Translations under genes and position numbers: made by a program
The notes under the pieces: generated by a model
What the model was told of the DNA's origin: nothing
What the model saw: only the letters and a program-made list of their open reading frames with translations
Databases searched by the model: none
From: CATOSP01 sp965204715
GTDB taxonomy: Bacteria > Chloroflexota > Dehalococcoidia > Lucifugimonadales > UBA3495
DNA length: 64,000 bases
Assembly (NCBI GenBank): GCA_965204715.1
Contig: OZ242009.1
Span: 3,224,001 to 3,288,000, forward strand
Direction of reading: 5' to 3'
Shown: positions 1 through 7,867 of the stretch, one piece after another
Numbering within the stretch: position 1 is the first letter of the stretch
Layout of the letters: each line of letters starts with the position of its first letter

Positions 1-183
1 GCTCCCAGCATCATCGTTTCTCACAATCACCCGTCCGGAGACCCGACGCCCAGCCCCGAGGACGTGGCCATCACCCGCGACCTGGTTGCAGCGGCCAAGC
101 TGCTGGGCATCGACCTGCTGGACCACGTGGTCATCGGCGGGGACCGGATCGTCAGCCTCAAGGAACGCAAGCTGATGGATTAG
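1..183 (+). CDS. radC: RadC/JAB-domain protein, 3' end only
   Basis: Only the last 60 codons are inside the window, in frame 1, ending at TAG 181-183. They carry the JAMM signature of RadC proteins: HNHPSGDPTPSPED, in which the two His and the Asp would bind zinc, followed by the usual RadC ending with LLGIDLLDHVVIG. RadC-type JAB proteins are frequent on plasmids and integrative elements, where they often sit beside PRTRC genes, and a PRTRC cassette follows 5 kb downstream on the same strand. The precise function of RadC is unsettled, and the old DNA-repair label is doubtful. Family assignment is firm; the length and N-terminal domain cannot be seen. Confidence 0.9.
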   Translation, partial: APSIIVSHNHPSGDPTPSPEDVAITRDLVAAAKLLGIDLLDHVVIGGDRIVSLKERKLMD

Positions 184-224
184 CCCTTTCCGTCCCGAGA
201 CCGGCGCTACGCCGCCAGTCCTTA

Positions 225-245
225 CGCGGGGAACTTCACCCCGCG
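225..245 (+). terminator. Intergenic GC-rich hairpin after radC
   Basis: A perfect 7-bp stem, CGCGGGG/CCCCGCG, with a 7-nt loop is followed by CCTTTTCC. It lies between the radC stop and the next ribosome-binding site. It could be a weak intrinsic terminator or a processing or attenuation hairpin. Similar GC hairpins recur between later genes of this operon. Confidence 0.45.
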
Positions 246-290
246 CCTTTTCCACATTCCCCTCCTACTTCTCACTAAAGGAGGCAACCC

Positions 291-938
291 ATGATTCCCA
301 CGGACCCGGCCCCCGAAGCCGAGGGGCTGTTCACCATCAACGCGGGCGGCTACTCGGCGACCGCCGACGCCTACGCCCGCGACCCCCAGACCGACGGTCT
401 CTGGTTCCTGTCAATGGTGGGGCCGCAGACGGCCCTCAAGGCCATCTGGGCCTCCCTGCTGAAGCAGCCGCCGGACACCGCCCACATCATCGGGGGCGTC
501 GAGGGGATGGCCCTCAGCGGCGGCTACCAGCCCTGCCGCGTTCCCCACAACACCATCGGCACCTGGACCACCCGCATCGCCCGCCTGCCCGCCAGCCGCG
601 GCTGGCACGCCCTGGTGTACACCCGCCTGGCCGAGTTCAGCTTCGAGCGCGACGACTTCCTGCTGCTGGCCCAGGACGGGGCCGACCTGCCGGGGCTGCA
701 CCACCGCTTTCTCGACCGGCGCAGCCCCCTGCCCCTGCATCGCTCCTGGGCGGAATGGCTGTGGCGCCGGGGGTTGGACACCGGCGAGATTCTCCGGCTG
801 GAGTCCAGCGGCATCCTGGCCTACACCTGCAACCCGGTGGCCGACGACCTCAAGGCCGACCTGTCGGCGGCGGTCGCGGCGGGGACCCTGACCCTCGACC
901 CCGAATACGCCAACTCGGAGGAACGCAAAGATGGATAG
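291..938 (+). CDS. Hypothetical protein in plasmid-like operon
   Basis: A 215-residue soluble protein with no signal peptide or membrane segment. The ATG has a strong Shine-Dalgarno site, AAAGGAGG, at a normal distance. I do not recognise a family. The sequence is rich in Trp, Arg and Leu, with a central VPHNTIGTWTTRIARLP stretch that looks like a structured core. The 3' end overlaps the next start by 8 bp, which indicates translational coupling. Position between radC and the methyltransferase/helicase pair suggests an accessory role in plasmid or integrative-element biology. This is context only. Confidence 0.75.
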   Translation: MIPTDPAPEAEGLFTINAGGYSATADAYARDPQTDGLWFLSMVGPQTALKAIWASLLKQPPDTAHIIGGVEGMALSGGYQPCRVPHNTIGTWTTRIARLPASRGWHALVYTRLAEFSFERDDFLLLAQDGADLPGLHHRFLDRRSPLPLHRSWAEWLWRRGLDTGEILRLESSGILAYTCNPVADDLKADLSAAVAAGTLTLDPEYANSEERKDG

Positions 939-1335
939 AACGCTGAACCCGGTGAAGCGGGGCAACAAGCGCCGCCGCGCCCGCAACTGGAAGGCCTGGC
1001 AGTTCTACTCCCCGGACGGGGAAACCTGCCGGTTCTGCCCGCATCCCGCCTCGGACCACCTGACAAGCTCCGGGCAGCCCCACATTTACCGGCCCGCCAC
1101 GGAAGCCGAGCGCCGCGACCCCTTCGAGAAGCTGTACCGCCACGACCTGCCGGATGGCGACTCGGTGCTGGTCAAGCGCATCACCGTCGCCAACCGCGCC
1201 GAGCTGCTCACCGCCTTCTGCACCGCCTGCGCCGCCGAAAAGGACACCAGCCAGGTGTTGTGCTTCCAACGGACCCTGGCCAAGGGCGAGGTGGTGGGCC
1301 TCAAGCATCACAACGGCAACAACGGAAGGGGGTAA
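931..1335 (+). CDS. Small Cys-containing hypothetical protein
   Basis: A 134-residue basic protein whose ATG overlaps the upstream gene and follows a GGAGGAACGC Shine-Dalgarno site. The N-terminus is Lys/Arg-rich (KRGNKRRRARNWKAW). Two Cys pairs, CRFC near residue 30 and CTAC near residue 90, could form one zinc site. A basic tail plus a zinc site suggests nucleic-acid binding, but no family is recognised. It stops 3 bp before the next start, so the three small genes from 291 to 1611 look like one translationally coupled block. Confidence 0.7.
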   Translation: MDRTLNPVKRGNKRRRARNWKAWQFYSPDGETCRFCPHPASDHLTSSGQPHIYRPATEAERRDPFEKLYRHDLPDGDSVLVKRITVANRAELLTAFCTACAAEKDTSQVLCFQRTLAKGEVVGLKHHNGNNGRG

Positions 1336-1338
1336 GCG

Positions 1339-1611
1339 ATGGCGGGAAAGCTGAGCATCCACTTCCCCTGCCCCAACTGCGGCGACCAGTCCGCCTGCCT
1401 GGATGAGTTCAACGGAGACTTCCACGCCGGTAAGACCTACACCTGCGCCGGTTGCGGCGGCCAGGTGGTCTTCGTCGCCCTGAGCCTGGAGATACTGGCC
1501 AACCCCGAAATCATCCGGTGGGACTGCCACTTCTGCCAGCCCGGACCCTGCCGTCTCGCCCCGTCCCCGGACGGGGCTGACGGCCCGAACACCAACGACA
1601 CGAACCAGTAA
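1339..1611 (+). CDS. Small multi-zinc-ribbon protein
   Basis: A 90-residue protein carrying three Cys motifs: CPNC near residue 11, CAGCGG near residue 35, and CHFC with a further Cys near residue 65. The first two knuckles fit a classic zinc ribbon. The start ATG follows GGAAGGGGG. The C-terminal 20 residues are Pro/Asp/Asn-rich and probably disordered. It sits 13 bp upstream of the methyltransferase gene and is likely cotranscribed. Zinc-ribbon microproteins of this type often bind DNA, RNA or a partner enzyme; which applies here cannot be read from the sequence. Confidence 0.7.
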   Translation: MAGKLSIHFPCPNCGDQSACLDEFNGDFHAGKTYTCAGCGGQVVFVALSLEILANPEIIRWDCHFCQPGPCRLAPSPDGADGPNTNDTNQ

Positions 1612-1623
1612 GGAGGAACGATT

Positions 1624-2658
1624 ATGAGACTCAGCGCACAGGCGAAGGGCGGCTTCTATCCGACGCCGCCCAAGGTCGTTGACCTGGCGGCGGGACTGGT
1701 TTCGGTGGGTGGCTACGGCTCCCGCCGGGGCCAGATCCTGCGCATCCTGGACCCCTGCTGCGGGGCCGGCGAGGCCCTGGAGCAACTGGCCAAGCGTCTG
1801 AACCAGCGGTGGGGCACTCCCATCGAGACCTGCGGCATAGAACTGCACCGGGACCGGGCCGAGGAAGCCGCCGACCACCTGGACCGCGCCCTGGCCGCCG
1901 ACCTGTTCCAGACGTCCATCGCCAACGGCGCCTTCGGCCTGCTCCTTTTGAACCCTCCATACGATTGGGACAAGGAAGACAAGCGGGTGGAACACGCCTT
2001 CCTGACCCAATGCACCCGCTACCTGGCCGACGGTGGGGTGCTGATGTTCATCGTGCCCCGGCAGCGCCTGGCGGTGTCGGCCCGCTACCTCTCATCCCAC
2101 TACTGGGACCTGCGGTGCTGGGCGTTCCCCTCGCCGGAGCGGGAGGTCTTCGACCAGGTGGTCCTGATGGGACGGCGGCGCGCCGAACCTCACCAGGACG
2201 AGTACGCCGAGCAGCAGGTCAGGGAGTGGTCCTGGTCCGAGCCAGAGACCCTGCCCCCCAACGTCTACGCCTGCTTCTCCCCTCCCCTGGTGCCCCCCGG
2301 CGACATCCTGTTCACCACCCGCACCGTGGATCCTATCGCGGCGGTGGCCGAGGCGCGGAAGTCCGGGTTGTGGGTGAGCCGGGAAGTCCAGGACTCCCTG
2401 TGGCCCGCCCAGGTGGGGCGCACCCGCCCGTTGATGCCCCTGCGGCGGGGCCACCTGGCCATGCTGGTGGCGGCGGGCTTTCTCGACAACCTGGTGCTGG
2501 AGGCCGACGGCCAGCGGGTGCTGGTCAAGGGACGCACCACCAAGGAGATGGTGCTGGTGGAAGAGACCGAGGAGACGGAGGTGTACCGGGAACGGCTCAA
2601 GACCACCGTGGTCGCCTTGGACCTGGGCGACGGCTCCATCACCGACATCCAGGCGTAA
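1624..2658 (+). CDS. DUF6094-type adenine-N6 methyltransferase-like protein
   Basis: A 344-residue Rossmann-fold methyltransferase. The SAM-binding loop DPCCGAGEAL is near residue 40 and the catalytic-type NPPYDWD motif, the (N/D)PPY signature of amino-methyltransferases acting on adenine or glutamine, is near residue 110. The N-terminal GGFYPTPPKVVDLAA is typical of the DUF6094 group, which is commonly found on plasmids next to a large SNF2-like helicase, exactly as here. It starts at ATG with a GGAGGAACG Shine-Dalgarno site. It probably modifies DNA, either for self-protection of the element or as part of a helicase-linked system; the substrate is inferred, not shown. Confidence 0.85.
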   Translation: MRLSAQAKGGFYPTPPKVVDLAAGLVSVGGYGSRRGQILRILDPCCGAGEALEQLAKRLNQRWGTPIETCGIELHRDRAEEAADHLDRALAADLFQTSIANGAFGLLLLNPPYDWDKEDKRVEHAFLTQCTRYLADGGVLMFIVPRQRLAVSARYLSSHYWDLRCWAFPSPEREVFDQVVLMGRRRAEPHQDEYAEQQVREWSWSEPETLPPNVYACFSPPLVPPGDILFTTRTVDPIAAVAEARKSGLWVSREVQDSLWPAQVGRTRPLMPLRRGHLAMLVAAGFLDNLVLEADGQRVLVKGRTTKEMVLVEETEETEVYRERLKTTVVALDLGDGSITDIQA

Positions 2659-2684
2659 GCGCCCCACCAAATACAAGGCAACGA

Positions 2685-2722
2685 CAGGCCCCGCCGGTTC
2701 CCGTAAGGGACGGCGGGGCCTG
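2685..2722 (+). terminator. Strong 12-bp hairpin between methyltransferase and helicase genes
   Basis: A perfect inverted repeat, CAGGCCCCGCCG/CGGCGGGGCCTG, with a 14-nt loop lies in the 106-bp gap between the two genes. No clear T-tract follows (ATTGCGTTCTC), so it may act as an attenuator or mRNA-stabilising structure and not as a full terminator. The next gene starts 43 bp later. Confidence 0.55.
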
Positions 2723-2764
2723 ATTGCGTTCTCGCGACAACCTAAACAACGAAGGAAGGTAGAA

Positions 2765-5179
2765 ATGAAGCTGGGAGAGTTCATCGACCATTACAAGGAG
2801 GCCATCGCCCGGCGGGTGGTGGAGTCCTACCCGCCCCTGTACCGGCCCTCGGAGGACCAGCGGCCCCTGCCCCGGCTGCTCAGGAATCCCCTGGGCGGCC
2901 AGGCGGACGCCATCCGGGGCACGGCCCTGTCCCTGGAAAACCACCAGGGAACCACCGTCGTCGGCGAAATGGGCACGGGCAAGACCTTCATAGGCGCGGC
3001 GGCGGCCTACATGGCCGGGTTCCAACGCTGTCTCATATTGTGTCCCCCGCACCTCACCCGAAAGTGGAAGCGGGAGATCGAAGACACCGTACCCAACGGC
3101 CGGGCCGCCATCGTCACCTCCATCACCGACCTGGAGCGGCTGCGGCTGTCCACCGGCGCCGGACCCCTTTTCGCCATCATGTCCCGGGAGCGGGCCAAGC
3201 TGTCCTACCGCTGGAAGCCCGCCGTAATCCAGCGCTGGGCCACGGCGGGCTACAACGGCTACGGCGGCCGGCTGGTAAGGGATGAGGAGACGGGCGAACC
3301 TTTCCGGGTGCCCTGCTGCCCCACCTGCTACGCCCAGGTGGTGGACAAGGACGGCATCCCCCTGACCGACGAGGAGATGAGGCGCAAGCGGCGTACCTGC
3401 CACCTCTGCCGCTCCGCCCTGTGGCAGGCCGACGGCGCCGGCCCCAAGCGGTTCCCCCTGGCCGACTACGTGAAGGTCAGGATGCGGGGCTTCTTCGACC
3501 TGCTCATCGGCGACGAGATTCACGAGTACAAGGGTCGCGGCTCCGCCCAGGGCATCGCCGCCGGGGTGCTGGCCGACGCCTGCGGCAAGTCCCTGACCCT
3601 CACCGGCACCCTCTCGGGAGGGTACGCCAGCACCTTGTTCCACCTCCTCTACCGTTTTTCGCCGGACATCCGCACCGAGTTCGGCAGGTCGGAGGAGGGG
3701 CGCTGGGTACAGCGCTACGGCTTCCTGGAACAGACGGTGCGCCACTCCGACGACGACCACTCCTTCGAGGACGGGCGCTCCAGCCGGCGCAAGGGCTACC
3801 GCAAGACGGTCCGGGAACGGCCGGGCCTGGCCCCCGGCGCTCTCTTCCACCTAATCGGCAACTCGGTGTTCCTGCGCCTCTCCGACGTGGCCTCGGGGCT
3901 GCCGCCCTACGAGGAACAGGTGCTGCTGTCGTCGATGGACCGGGAGCCGGACCACACCGGCCTGTCCCAGCGCAAGGCCTACGACATGATCTTCGAGGCC
4001 CTGCGCCGGGCACTGGCTGCCGCGCTGCAGAGCGGCTCCAAGCGGCTGCTGGCCACCTACCTGCAGACCCTCCTCGCCTACCCCGACGGCTGCACCCGGG
4101 GCGAGACGGTCTTCGACCCCCAGACGGGCAACATCCTGGTGCAGGCCCCGCCCCTGGCCGAGGACAAGTTGTATCCCAAGGAACAGCAACTGGTGGACCT
4201 GGTGGCGGCGGAGCGGCTTCAAGGGCGCAAGGTGCTGGTCTACGCCACCCACACCGGCACCCGGGACATCACCGAGCGGATGGACAAATTCCTGACCGAG
4301 CACGGGTTCCGAGTGGCGGTGCTCAAGGCGGACACGGTGGCGCCGGACCGCCGCGAAGCCTGGGTGGAGGAAAAGGTCAAGCTGGGCATCGACGTGCTCA
4401 TCTGCCATCCCCGGCTGGTGCAGACCGGCCTGGACCTGATCGACTTTCCGACCATCATTTGGGACGAGGTGGATTACAGCACCTACGTGATGCGGCAGGC
4501 GTCGCGGCGTTCCTGGCGCATCGGCCAGAAACGCCCGGTGAAGGTGGTGTTCATGGCCTACCGGAACACCCTTCAAGCCGACGCCCTCAAGCTGGTGGCG
4601 AAGAAACTCCAGTCGTCGCTGGCTGTCGAAGGGGAGCTGCCCGAGGACGGGTTGGCGGCCTACGGGGACGACGGGGACGACCTGATGCTGGCCCTGGCCC
4701 GGCAGATCGTCAGCGGCGAGGAGGACGCCGATGCCGAGTCGGTGGAAGCGGTGTTCGCCCAGGCGCGGGACGCCGAGGCCAGCGGCGAGGAGTTCCTGGT
4801 GGACGACGGCTGGCAGGCGGTGGAGGTCGAGCCGGAGGCCGTCGCGGTCAACGGTAACGAGACCAACGGCCACCGCGACGCTGAGGATATCCGTCATACG
4901 GTCGAGTTGGTGGTGAACGGCAACGGCCAGCACGGCAACGGCCTGTCCCTTACCGGAAACGGGGGCAACGGCCACGCCGACAACGGCAACGGTCACTACG
5001 ACGCCGAACCTACCGAAGGGCAGCAGTCCCTCTTCTCCTGGGCCGAGTTCCTGGCCGAGGAGCCGGTGAAGCCCAGGGGACGGAACGGCCAAGCCTCGTC
5101 CACCGCCCCGTCCCTGTTCGAGTGGGCGCTGGCCGCCGAGCAGGAACGGGAGAAGGAGCCGGTGGGCGCCGGGTCCTAG
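2765..5179 (+). CDS. SNF2/SF2-family helicase with zinc-finger insert
   Basis: An 804-residue superfamily 2 ATPase. Walker A is GEMGTGKTF near residue 70, and the DEIH Walker B box (IGDEIHEYKG) is near residue 250. Motif VI in the SNF2 style, SWRIGQKRPVKVVF, is near residue 585. Between motifs I and II is an insert with CCPTC and CHLC pairs that would bind zinc. The C-terminal 170 residues are acidic and then Asn/Gly-rich low complexity (NGNGQHGNG repeats), ending in two SLFxWA motifs that look like short binding peptides. It lies next to the DUF6094 methyltransferase, a recurrent plasmid pairing. Likely role: DNA translocation or remodelling on the element. Confidence 0.88.
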   Translation: MKLGEFIDHYKEAIARRVVESYPPLYRPSEDQRPLPRLLRNPLGGQADAIRGTALSLENHQGTTVVGEMGTGKTFIGAAAAYMAGFQRCLILCPPHLTRKWKREIEDTVPNGRAAIVTSITDLERLRLSTGAGPLFAIMSRERAKLSYRWKPAVIQRWATAGYNGYGGRLVRDEETGEPFRVPCCPTCYAQVVDKDGIPLTDEEMRRKRRTCHLCRSALWQADGAGPKRFPLADYVKVRMRGFFDLLIGDEIHEYKGRGSAQGIAAGVLADACGKSLTLTGTLSGGYASTLFHLLYRFSPDIRTEFGRSEEGRWVQRYGFLEQTVRHSDDDHSFEDGRSSRRKGYRKTVRERPGLAPGALFHLIGNSVFLRLSDVASGLPPYEEQVLLSSMDREPDHTGLSQRKAYDMIFEALRRALAAALQSGSKRLLATYLQTLLAYPDGCTRGETVFDPQTGNILVQAPPLAEDKLYPKEQQLVDLVAAERLQGRKVLVYATHTGTRDITERMDKFLTEHGFRVAVLKADTVAPDRREAWVEEKVKLGIDVLICHPRLVQTGLDLIDFPTIIWDEVDYSTYVMRQASRRSWRIGQKRPVKVVFMAYRNTLQADALKLVAKKLQSSLAVEGELPEDGLAAYGDDGDDLMLALARQIVSGEEDADAESVEAVFAQARDAEASGEEFLVDDGWQAVEVEPEAVAVNGNETNGHRDAEDIRHTVELVVNGNGQHGNGLSLTGNGGNGHADNGNGHYDAEPTEGQQSLFSWAEFLAEEPVKPRGRNGQASSTAPSLFEWALAAEQEREKEPVGAGS

Positions 5180-5194
5180 ACCGCACAGGCACAC

Positions 5195-5227
5195 GGGAGG
5201 GGCCGCCAACCAAGCGGCGGCCTCCCC
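5195..5227 (+). terminator. Hairpin between helicase and PRTRC genes
   Basis: A long near-perfect inverted repeat, GGGAGGGGCCGCC paired with GGCGGCCTCCCC, with a loop of about 8 nt sits 16 bp after the helicase stop. No T-tract follows (GCAAAGGG). Probably a transcription attenuator or mRNA end-protecting element, like the other intergenic hairpins of this operon. Confidence 0.5.
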
Positions 5228-5273
5228 GCAAAGGGCGACTAACCAAACCGCTACCAACAAAGGAGATGAAACA

Positions 5274-5480
5274 GTGGCACGAATCTTTGTCTATGACGAC
5301 CGCGAGTTCCCCGACCCGGACCCCGAGATGACCGTCGAGCAAGTGAAGGCGACGTTGGCGGACTTCTACGGCGAGATCGCCAACGCCTCGGTGAAGGAGA
5401 CCGCCCGGGGCAACGACACCATCTTCGAGTTCCAGCGGCGGGTGGGCACCAAGGGGGCTTTCGCTCCAGCCCGCAATTAG
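5274..5480 (+). CDS. PRTRC system protein C, ubiquitin-like
   Basis: A 68-residue protein matching the PRTRC protein C (prokaryotic ubiquitin-like, Prok_Ub) pattern. It has an N-terminal beta strand RIFVYDD, a DPDPEMTVEQVKATLADFY helix segment, and a C-terminal strand FEFQRRVGTKG. The ATG follows AAAGGAGATGAAACAGTG-type spacing. As I recall the family, members usually end at or near GTKG; here seven further residues (AFAPARN) follow, which could be a tail removed by the JAMM peptidase encoded by protein A. It is the first gene of the cassette that also encodes E2-like B and E1-like ThiF, so it is the likely conjugated modifier. Family identity is fairly firm; conjugation is inferred. Confidence 0.85.
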   Translation: MARIFVYDDREFPDPDPEMTVEQVKATLADFYGEIANASVKETARGNDTIFEFQRRVGTKGAFAPARN

Positions 5481-5492
5481 AGGAGGTTGGAA

Positions 5493-5723
5493 ATGGACAA
5501 CCGGACCCTGGCCGGTCTACTGGCGGCGGTGCCGCCGGCGGACCTGAAGATCACTGATCTCACGGCGGAGCTCACCCTCCCCAACGGCGGGCTGGACCTG
5601 GACGCGGCGGCGGCCCGGCAGCCGGAGGTGGAACTGGCCTGCACCCAGGCCGAACACTACGCCGCCGCCACCAAGCGGCTTCTGGAGACCCTGCGGTGTC
5701 AACTGCGGCCCCGCCGGTACTGA
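5493..5723 (+). CDS. Small hypothetical protein in PRTRC cassette
   Basis: A 76-residue protein. I chose ATG 5493 over an in-frame TTG at 5487 because a perfect AGGAGG lies 6 nt upstream of the ATG. It contains hydrophobic beta-like and helical segments (LAGLLAAVP, LKITDLTAELTLP, then a helix ending in KRLLETLR) but no motif I recognise. It is only 12 bp after protein C, and its end overlaps the next gene. It might correspond by position to a divergent PRTRC accessory protein such as E. That is a guess from gene order only. Confidence 0.65.
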   Translation: MDNRTLAGLLAAVPPADLKITDLTAELTLPNGGLDLDAAAARQPEVELACTQAEHYAAATKRLLETLRCQLRPRRY

Positions 5724-6541
5724 GCGACTTGGCCGGTATGCTCCTGCGGCGTCCGCCGTCGCTGCAGGAGCTGATCGTCCGGCTGGGCTACGCCGAGGAC
5801 TACGCCTGGTTCACCGAACTGGTGCGCCGCCTCTTTCCCCAGGAAGCGGAAACCGTGCTGTCGCTCCCCGATGCCGGCGGAAGGTTGGAACGCTTCGCCC
5901 GGCTCTTCGAGGAACGCCACTTCCCGCTGTACGCCCCCTTCATCGAGTTCTTCGCCGACGAAGGAGGGGACCCGCCCTTCACCTGGCTAAGGCGGGGCAT
6001 CCCCTTCCAACTCATGGGCATCGGCTACGACGGCCTGCACGAGATGTGGGACGGCTACCGGGAAGGACTGTCGGCCCTGGCGCTCCTGGCCGAAGCCCCC
6101 GGCTACTACTGGGACGAACCCGACGGGCTGCGCACCGCCTGGCTGGAGGCCGCCGCCCAGCGCATCCCGCAGGGGACGCTGGAGCGAATACCCCGGGGCG
6201 GCATTCCCCTGGAGGCGCTCACCGAAGCGGTGCGAGAGACGGAGTACCACGGTGCGGCCCAGGCCGCCGCCTGGATACGGGCCGAGACCGGCAATTTCTT
6301 CCTCGACCACACTTACGAGGATGGCGACTACGACGGCTTCTCCGACCCCTGGGAGGAGGAAATCATCGCCGAAGGGACCGAGGAGTGGCGCAAGGCCGAT
6401 GCCCTGATCGACTCGGCGGTGGGGCTGGCCAACTGGCTGGAGGAGGACCTGCCGAGCCGCTTCGCGGAGATGCTGGACTTCATCCTGCCCCGGCTGCCCG
6501 AACCCGACAAGCAAGAACAGGAGGAAAACGATGACGACTGA
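5696..6541 (+). CDS. Hypothetical protein, possible PRTRC protein F by position
   Basis: A 281-residue acidic protein starting at GTG 5696 (GGAGA upstream; a later ATG at 5738 is possible). It has many aromatic residues and a strongly acidic tail (EQEENDDD). No catalytic motif is visible. In PRTRC cassettes as I recall them, a divergent protein F is encoded between C and B, and this gene occupies that slot. It overlaps protein B by 11 bp, so the two are translationally coupled. Assignment as F is positional; the sequence itself is unrecognised. Confidence 0.7.
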   Translation: MSTAAPPVLSDLAGMLLRRPPSLQELIVRLGYAEDYAWFTELVRRLFPQEAETVLSLPDAGGRLERFARLFEERHFPLYAPFIEFFADEGGDPPFTWLRRGIPFQLMGIGYDGLHEMWDGYREGLSALALLAEAPGYYWDEPDGLRTAWLEAAAQRIPQGTLERIPRGGIPLEALTEAVRETEYHGAAQAAAWIRAETGNFFLDHTYEDGDYDGFSDPWEEEIIAEGTEEWRKADALIDSAVGLANWLEEDLPSRFAEMLDFILPRLPEPDKQEQEENDDD

Positions 6542-7238
6542 CGCCAACGCGACGGAGTGGTCCCTGCCGGGGCAGGACGACCTGCCCCGGGACCAGCTCC
6601 AGGTTCAGATGGAGGTGTACAGCGAGACGGTACTGCTGCGGGGTTTCCAGGGCGATTCCACCTGGGTCAGGACGGTCTCGGCTGACGAGATAGCCAACGT
6701 GTTCATCCGGCACCTGGGCTTCTCCTCCGGGCTGCTGCCGGACAACGCCCTCTGGTGGAACCAGGGGGAGACCGGCCAGGTGGTGGCCCTGTGGCGTCCG
6801 CCCCAGGTGTGGGCGGTGGCCCTGCAACGGGAGGCGTTCCAGCCTCCTGCCCGGCTCCGGCTGCCCATGCCGGGGCTGGTCTTCGTCTGCTCCCCGGGCC
6901 GGGCGCCCTGGGTCTATGCCGCCCTGGAACGGCCCACCCACGCCGAGCAGCAGCTCTTCCGGGCGCCGGCCTTCAACGTCTTCCGGGACGGGCGGGTCTG
7001 CCCCGGCAGCCACCGCTTCCCCGAAGACGTGGGGCAGATACCCGAGTCCTTCTTCCAGTCCTTCTTCTCCCTTACCGGAGATACGAGGGAACGGTCGAAG
7101 CGACACCCCGACAACCTGCAAGCGCTATGGGAGGAACTGGATGGAAAGGCTGAGTACCCGGTTGAAGACCTGGTTCCCCAATGCACCGTGGGCCACGTCA
7201 TGGCGGTCTCCGAAGGAAGGCGGGGCTACTACCCCTAG
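6531..7238 (+). CDS. PRTRC system protein B, E2-like
   Basis: A 235-residue protein starting at ATG 6531 behind AGGAGG, inside the end of the preceding gene. It has the features of PRTRC protein B (prokaryotic E2 family D): an N-terminal beta sheet (VQMEVYSETVLLRGF), a central LPDNALWWNQ and VALWRPPQVW core, then LRLPMPGLVFVCSPGR. The segment PAFNVFRDGRVCPGSHRFP holds the conserved Cys that fits the E2-like catalytic position. It would accept the activated ubiquitin-like protein from the ThiF protein and transfer it to targets. The family call is good; the transfer reaction is inferred from family and neighbours. Confidence 0.85.
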   Translation: MTTDANATEWSLPGQDDLPRDQLQVQMEVYSETVLLRGFQGDSTWVRTVSADEIANVFIRHLGFSSGLLPDNALWWNQGETGQVVALWRPPQVWAVALQREAFQPPARLRLPMPGLVFVCSPGRAPWVYAALERPTHAEQQLFRAPAFNVFRDGRVCPGSHRFPEDVGQIPESFFQSFFSLTGDTRERSKRHPDNLQALWEELDGKAEYPVEDLVPQCTVGHVMAVSEGRRGYYP

Positions 7239-7866
7239 CGCCCCTTCGACCAGTGCCGGGCCGGGGCCGGTGGGATACCTGGTGAACCAGCCCGCCGGAC
7301 TCTCGGGAAGCCAGGGCGTGGGGTACGACTACGTGCTCGGATCGGGCGGGCTGTACGTCCAGTCCGAGAGCGTCCACCTGACGGCGCGAATACGGGTGGC
7401 TCCCGCCACAGTGCGGGGGCTGGCTCCCGTGTCCGAGAAGTTGGCGCTCATTCACGGCCCCATCCCGGCCCATGTCTTCGAGTTGGGCCTGCGCTGGTTC
7501 CAGGCCGTCCCCGACACCGAGCGGTTCTTCGCCGTGGGCTGGGACGGCGGGGGCTACCGGCTGGTGGTTCCGCCGCAGGAAGGGACGGGTTCATCCCTGA
7601 AATACACGCCGCCCGCTGGGGTGGTGGCCGAGTTCCACTCCCACGGACGCCACCGGGCCTTCTTCTCGGGCACCGACGATGAGGACGAGCAGGGGTTTCG
7701 CGTATACGGCGTCGTGGGACGCCTGGATGCACTCCAACCAGAGTTGTCCCTGCGCCTCGGCATCTACGGCCACTTCGCACCCCTGGACTGGCACCAGGTC
7801 TTCGACGGCCCGCCGCCCGGCCTGCGGCGGGCACCCGATTACAACAAAGACAAGGAGGCAACCTGA
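7141..7866 (+). CDS. PRTRC system protein A, JAMM/JAB metalloprotease
   Basis: A 241-residue protein. I chose ATG 7141 because GGAGGA lies 5 nt upstream, inside the end of protein B, giving a 98-bp overlap; the open frame extends further up but lacks such a site. The JAMM motif is textbook: H-S-H-x7-S-x2-D (EFHSHG...FFSGTDDED) near residue 165, with a likely upstream Glu in DTERFFAVGW. Zinc peptidases of this kind cleave isopeptide bonds or trim ubiquitin-like tails. In this cassette it is the predicted deconjugase or maturase for protein C. Followed after 1 bp by the ThiF gene. Confidence 0.87.
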   Translation: MERLSTRLKTWFPNAPWATSWRSPKEGGATTPSAPSTSAGPGPVGYLVNQPAGLSGSQGVGYDYVLGSGGLYVQSESVHLTARIRVAPATVRGLAPVSEKLALIHGPIPAHVFELGLRWFQAVPDTERFFAVGWDGGGYRLVVPPQEGTGSSLKYTPPAGVVAEFHSHGRHRAFFSGTDDEDEQGFRVYGVVGRLDALQPELSLRLGIYGHFAPLDWHQVFDGPPPGLRRAPDYNKDKEAT

Positions 7867-7867
7867 A

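Noticed and set aside
850..2010. Long open frame on the minus strand
   Set aside because: It is antisense to a convincing plus-strand operon with ribosome-binding sites and known motifs. The translation is Gly/Val/Arg filler caused by high GC. The same holds for 2639-3850 and 3851-5260.
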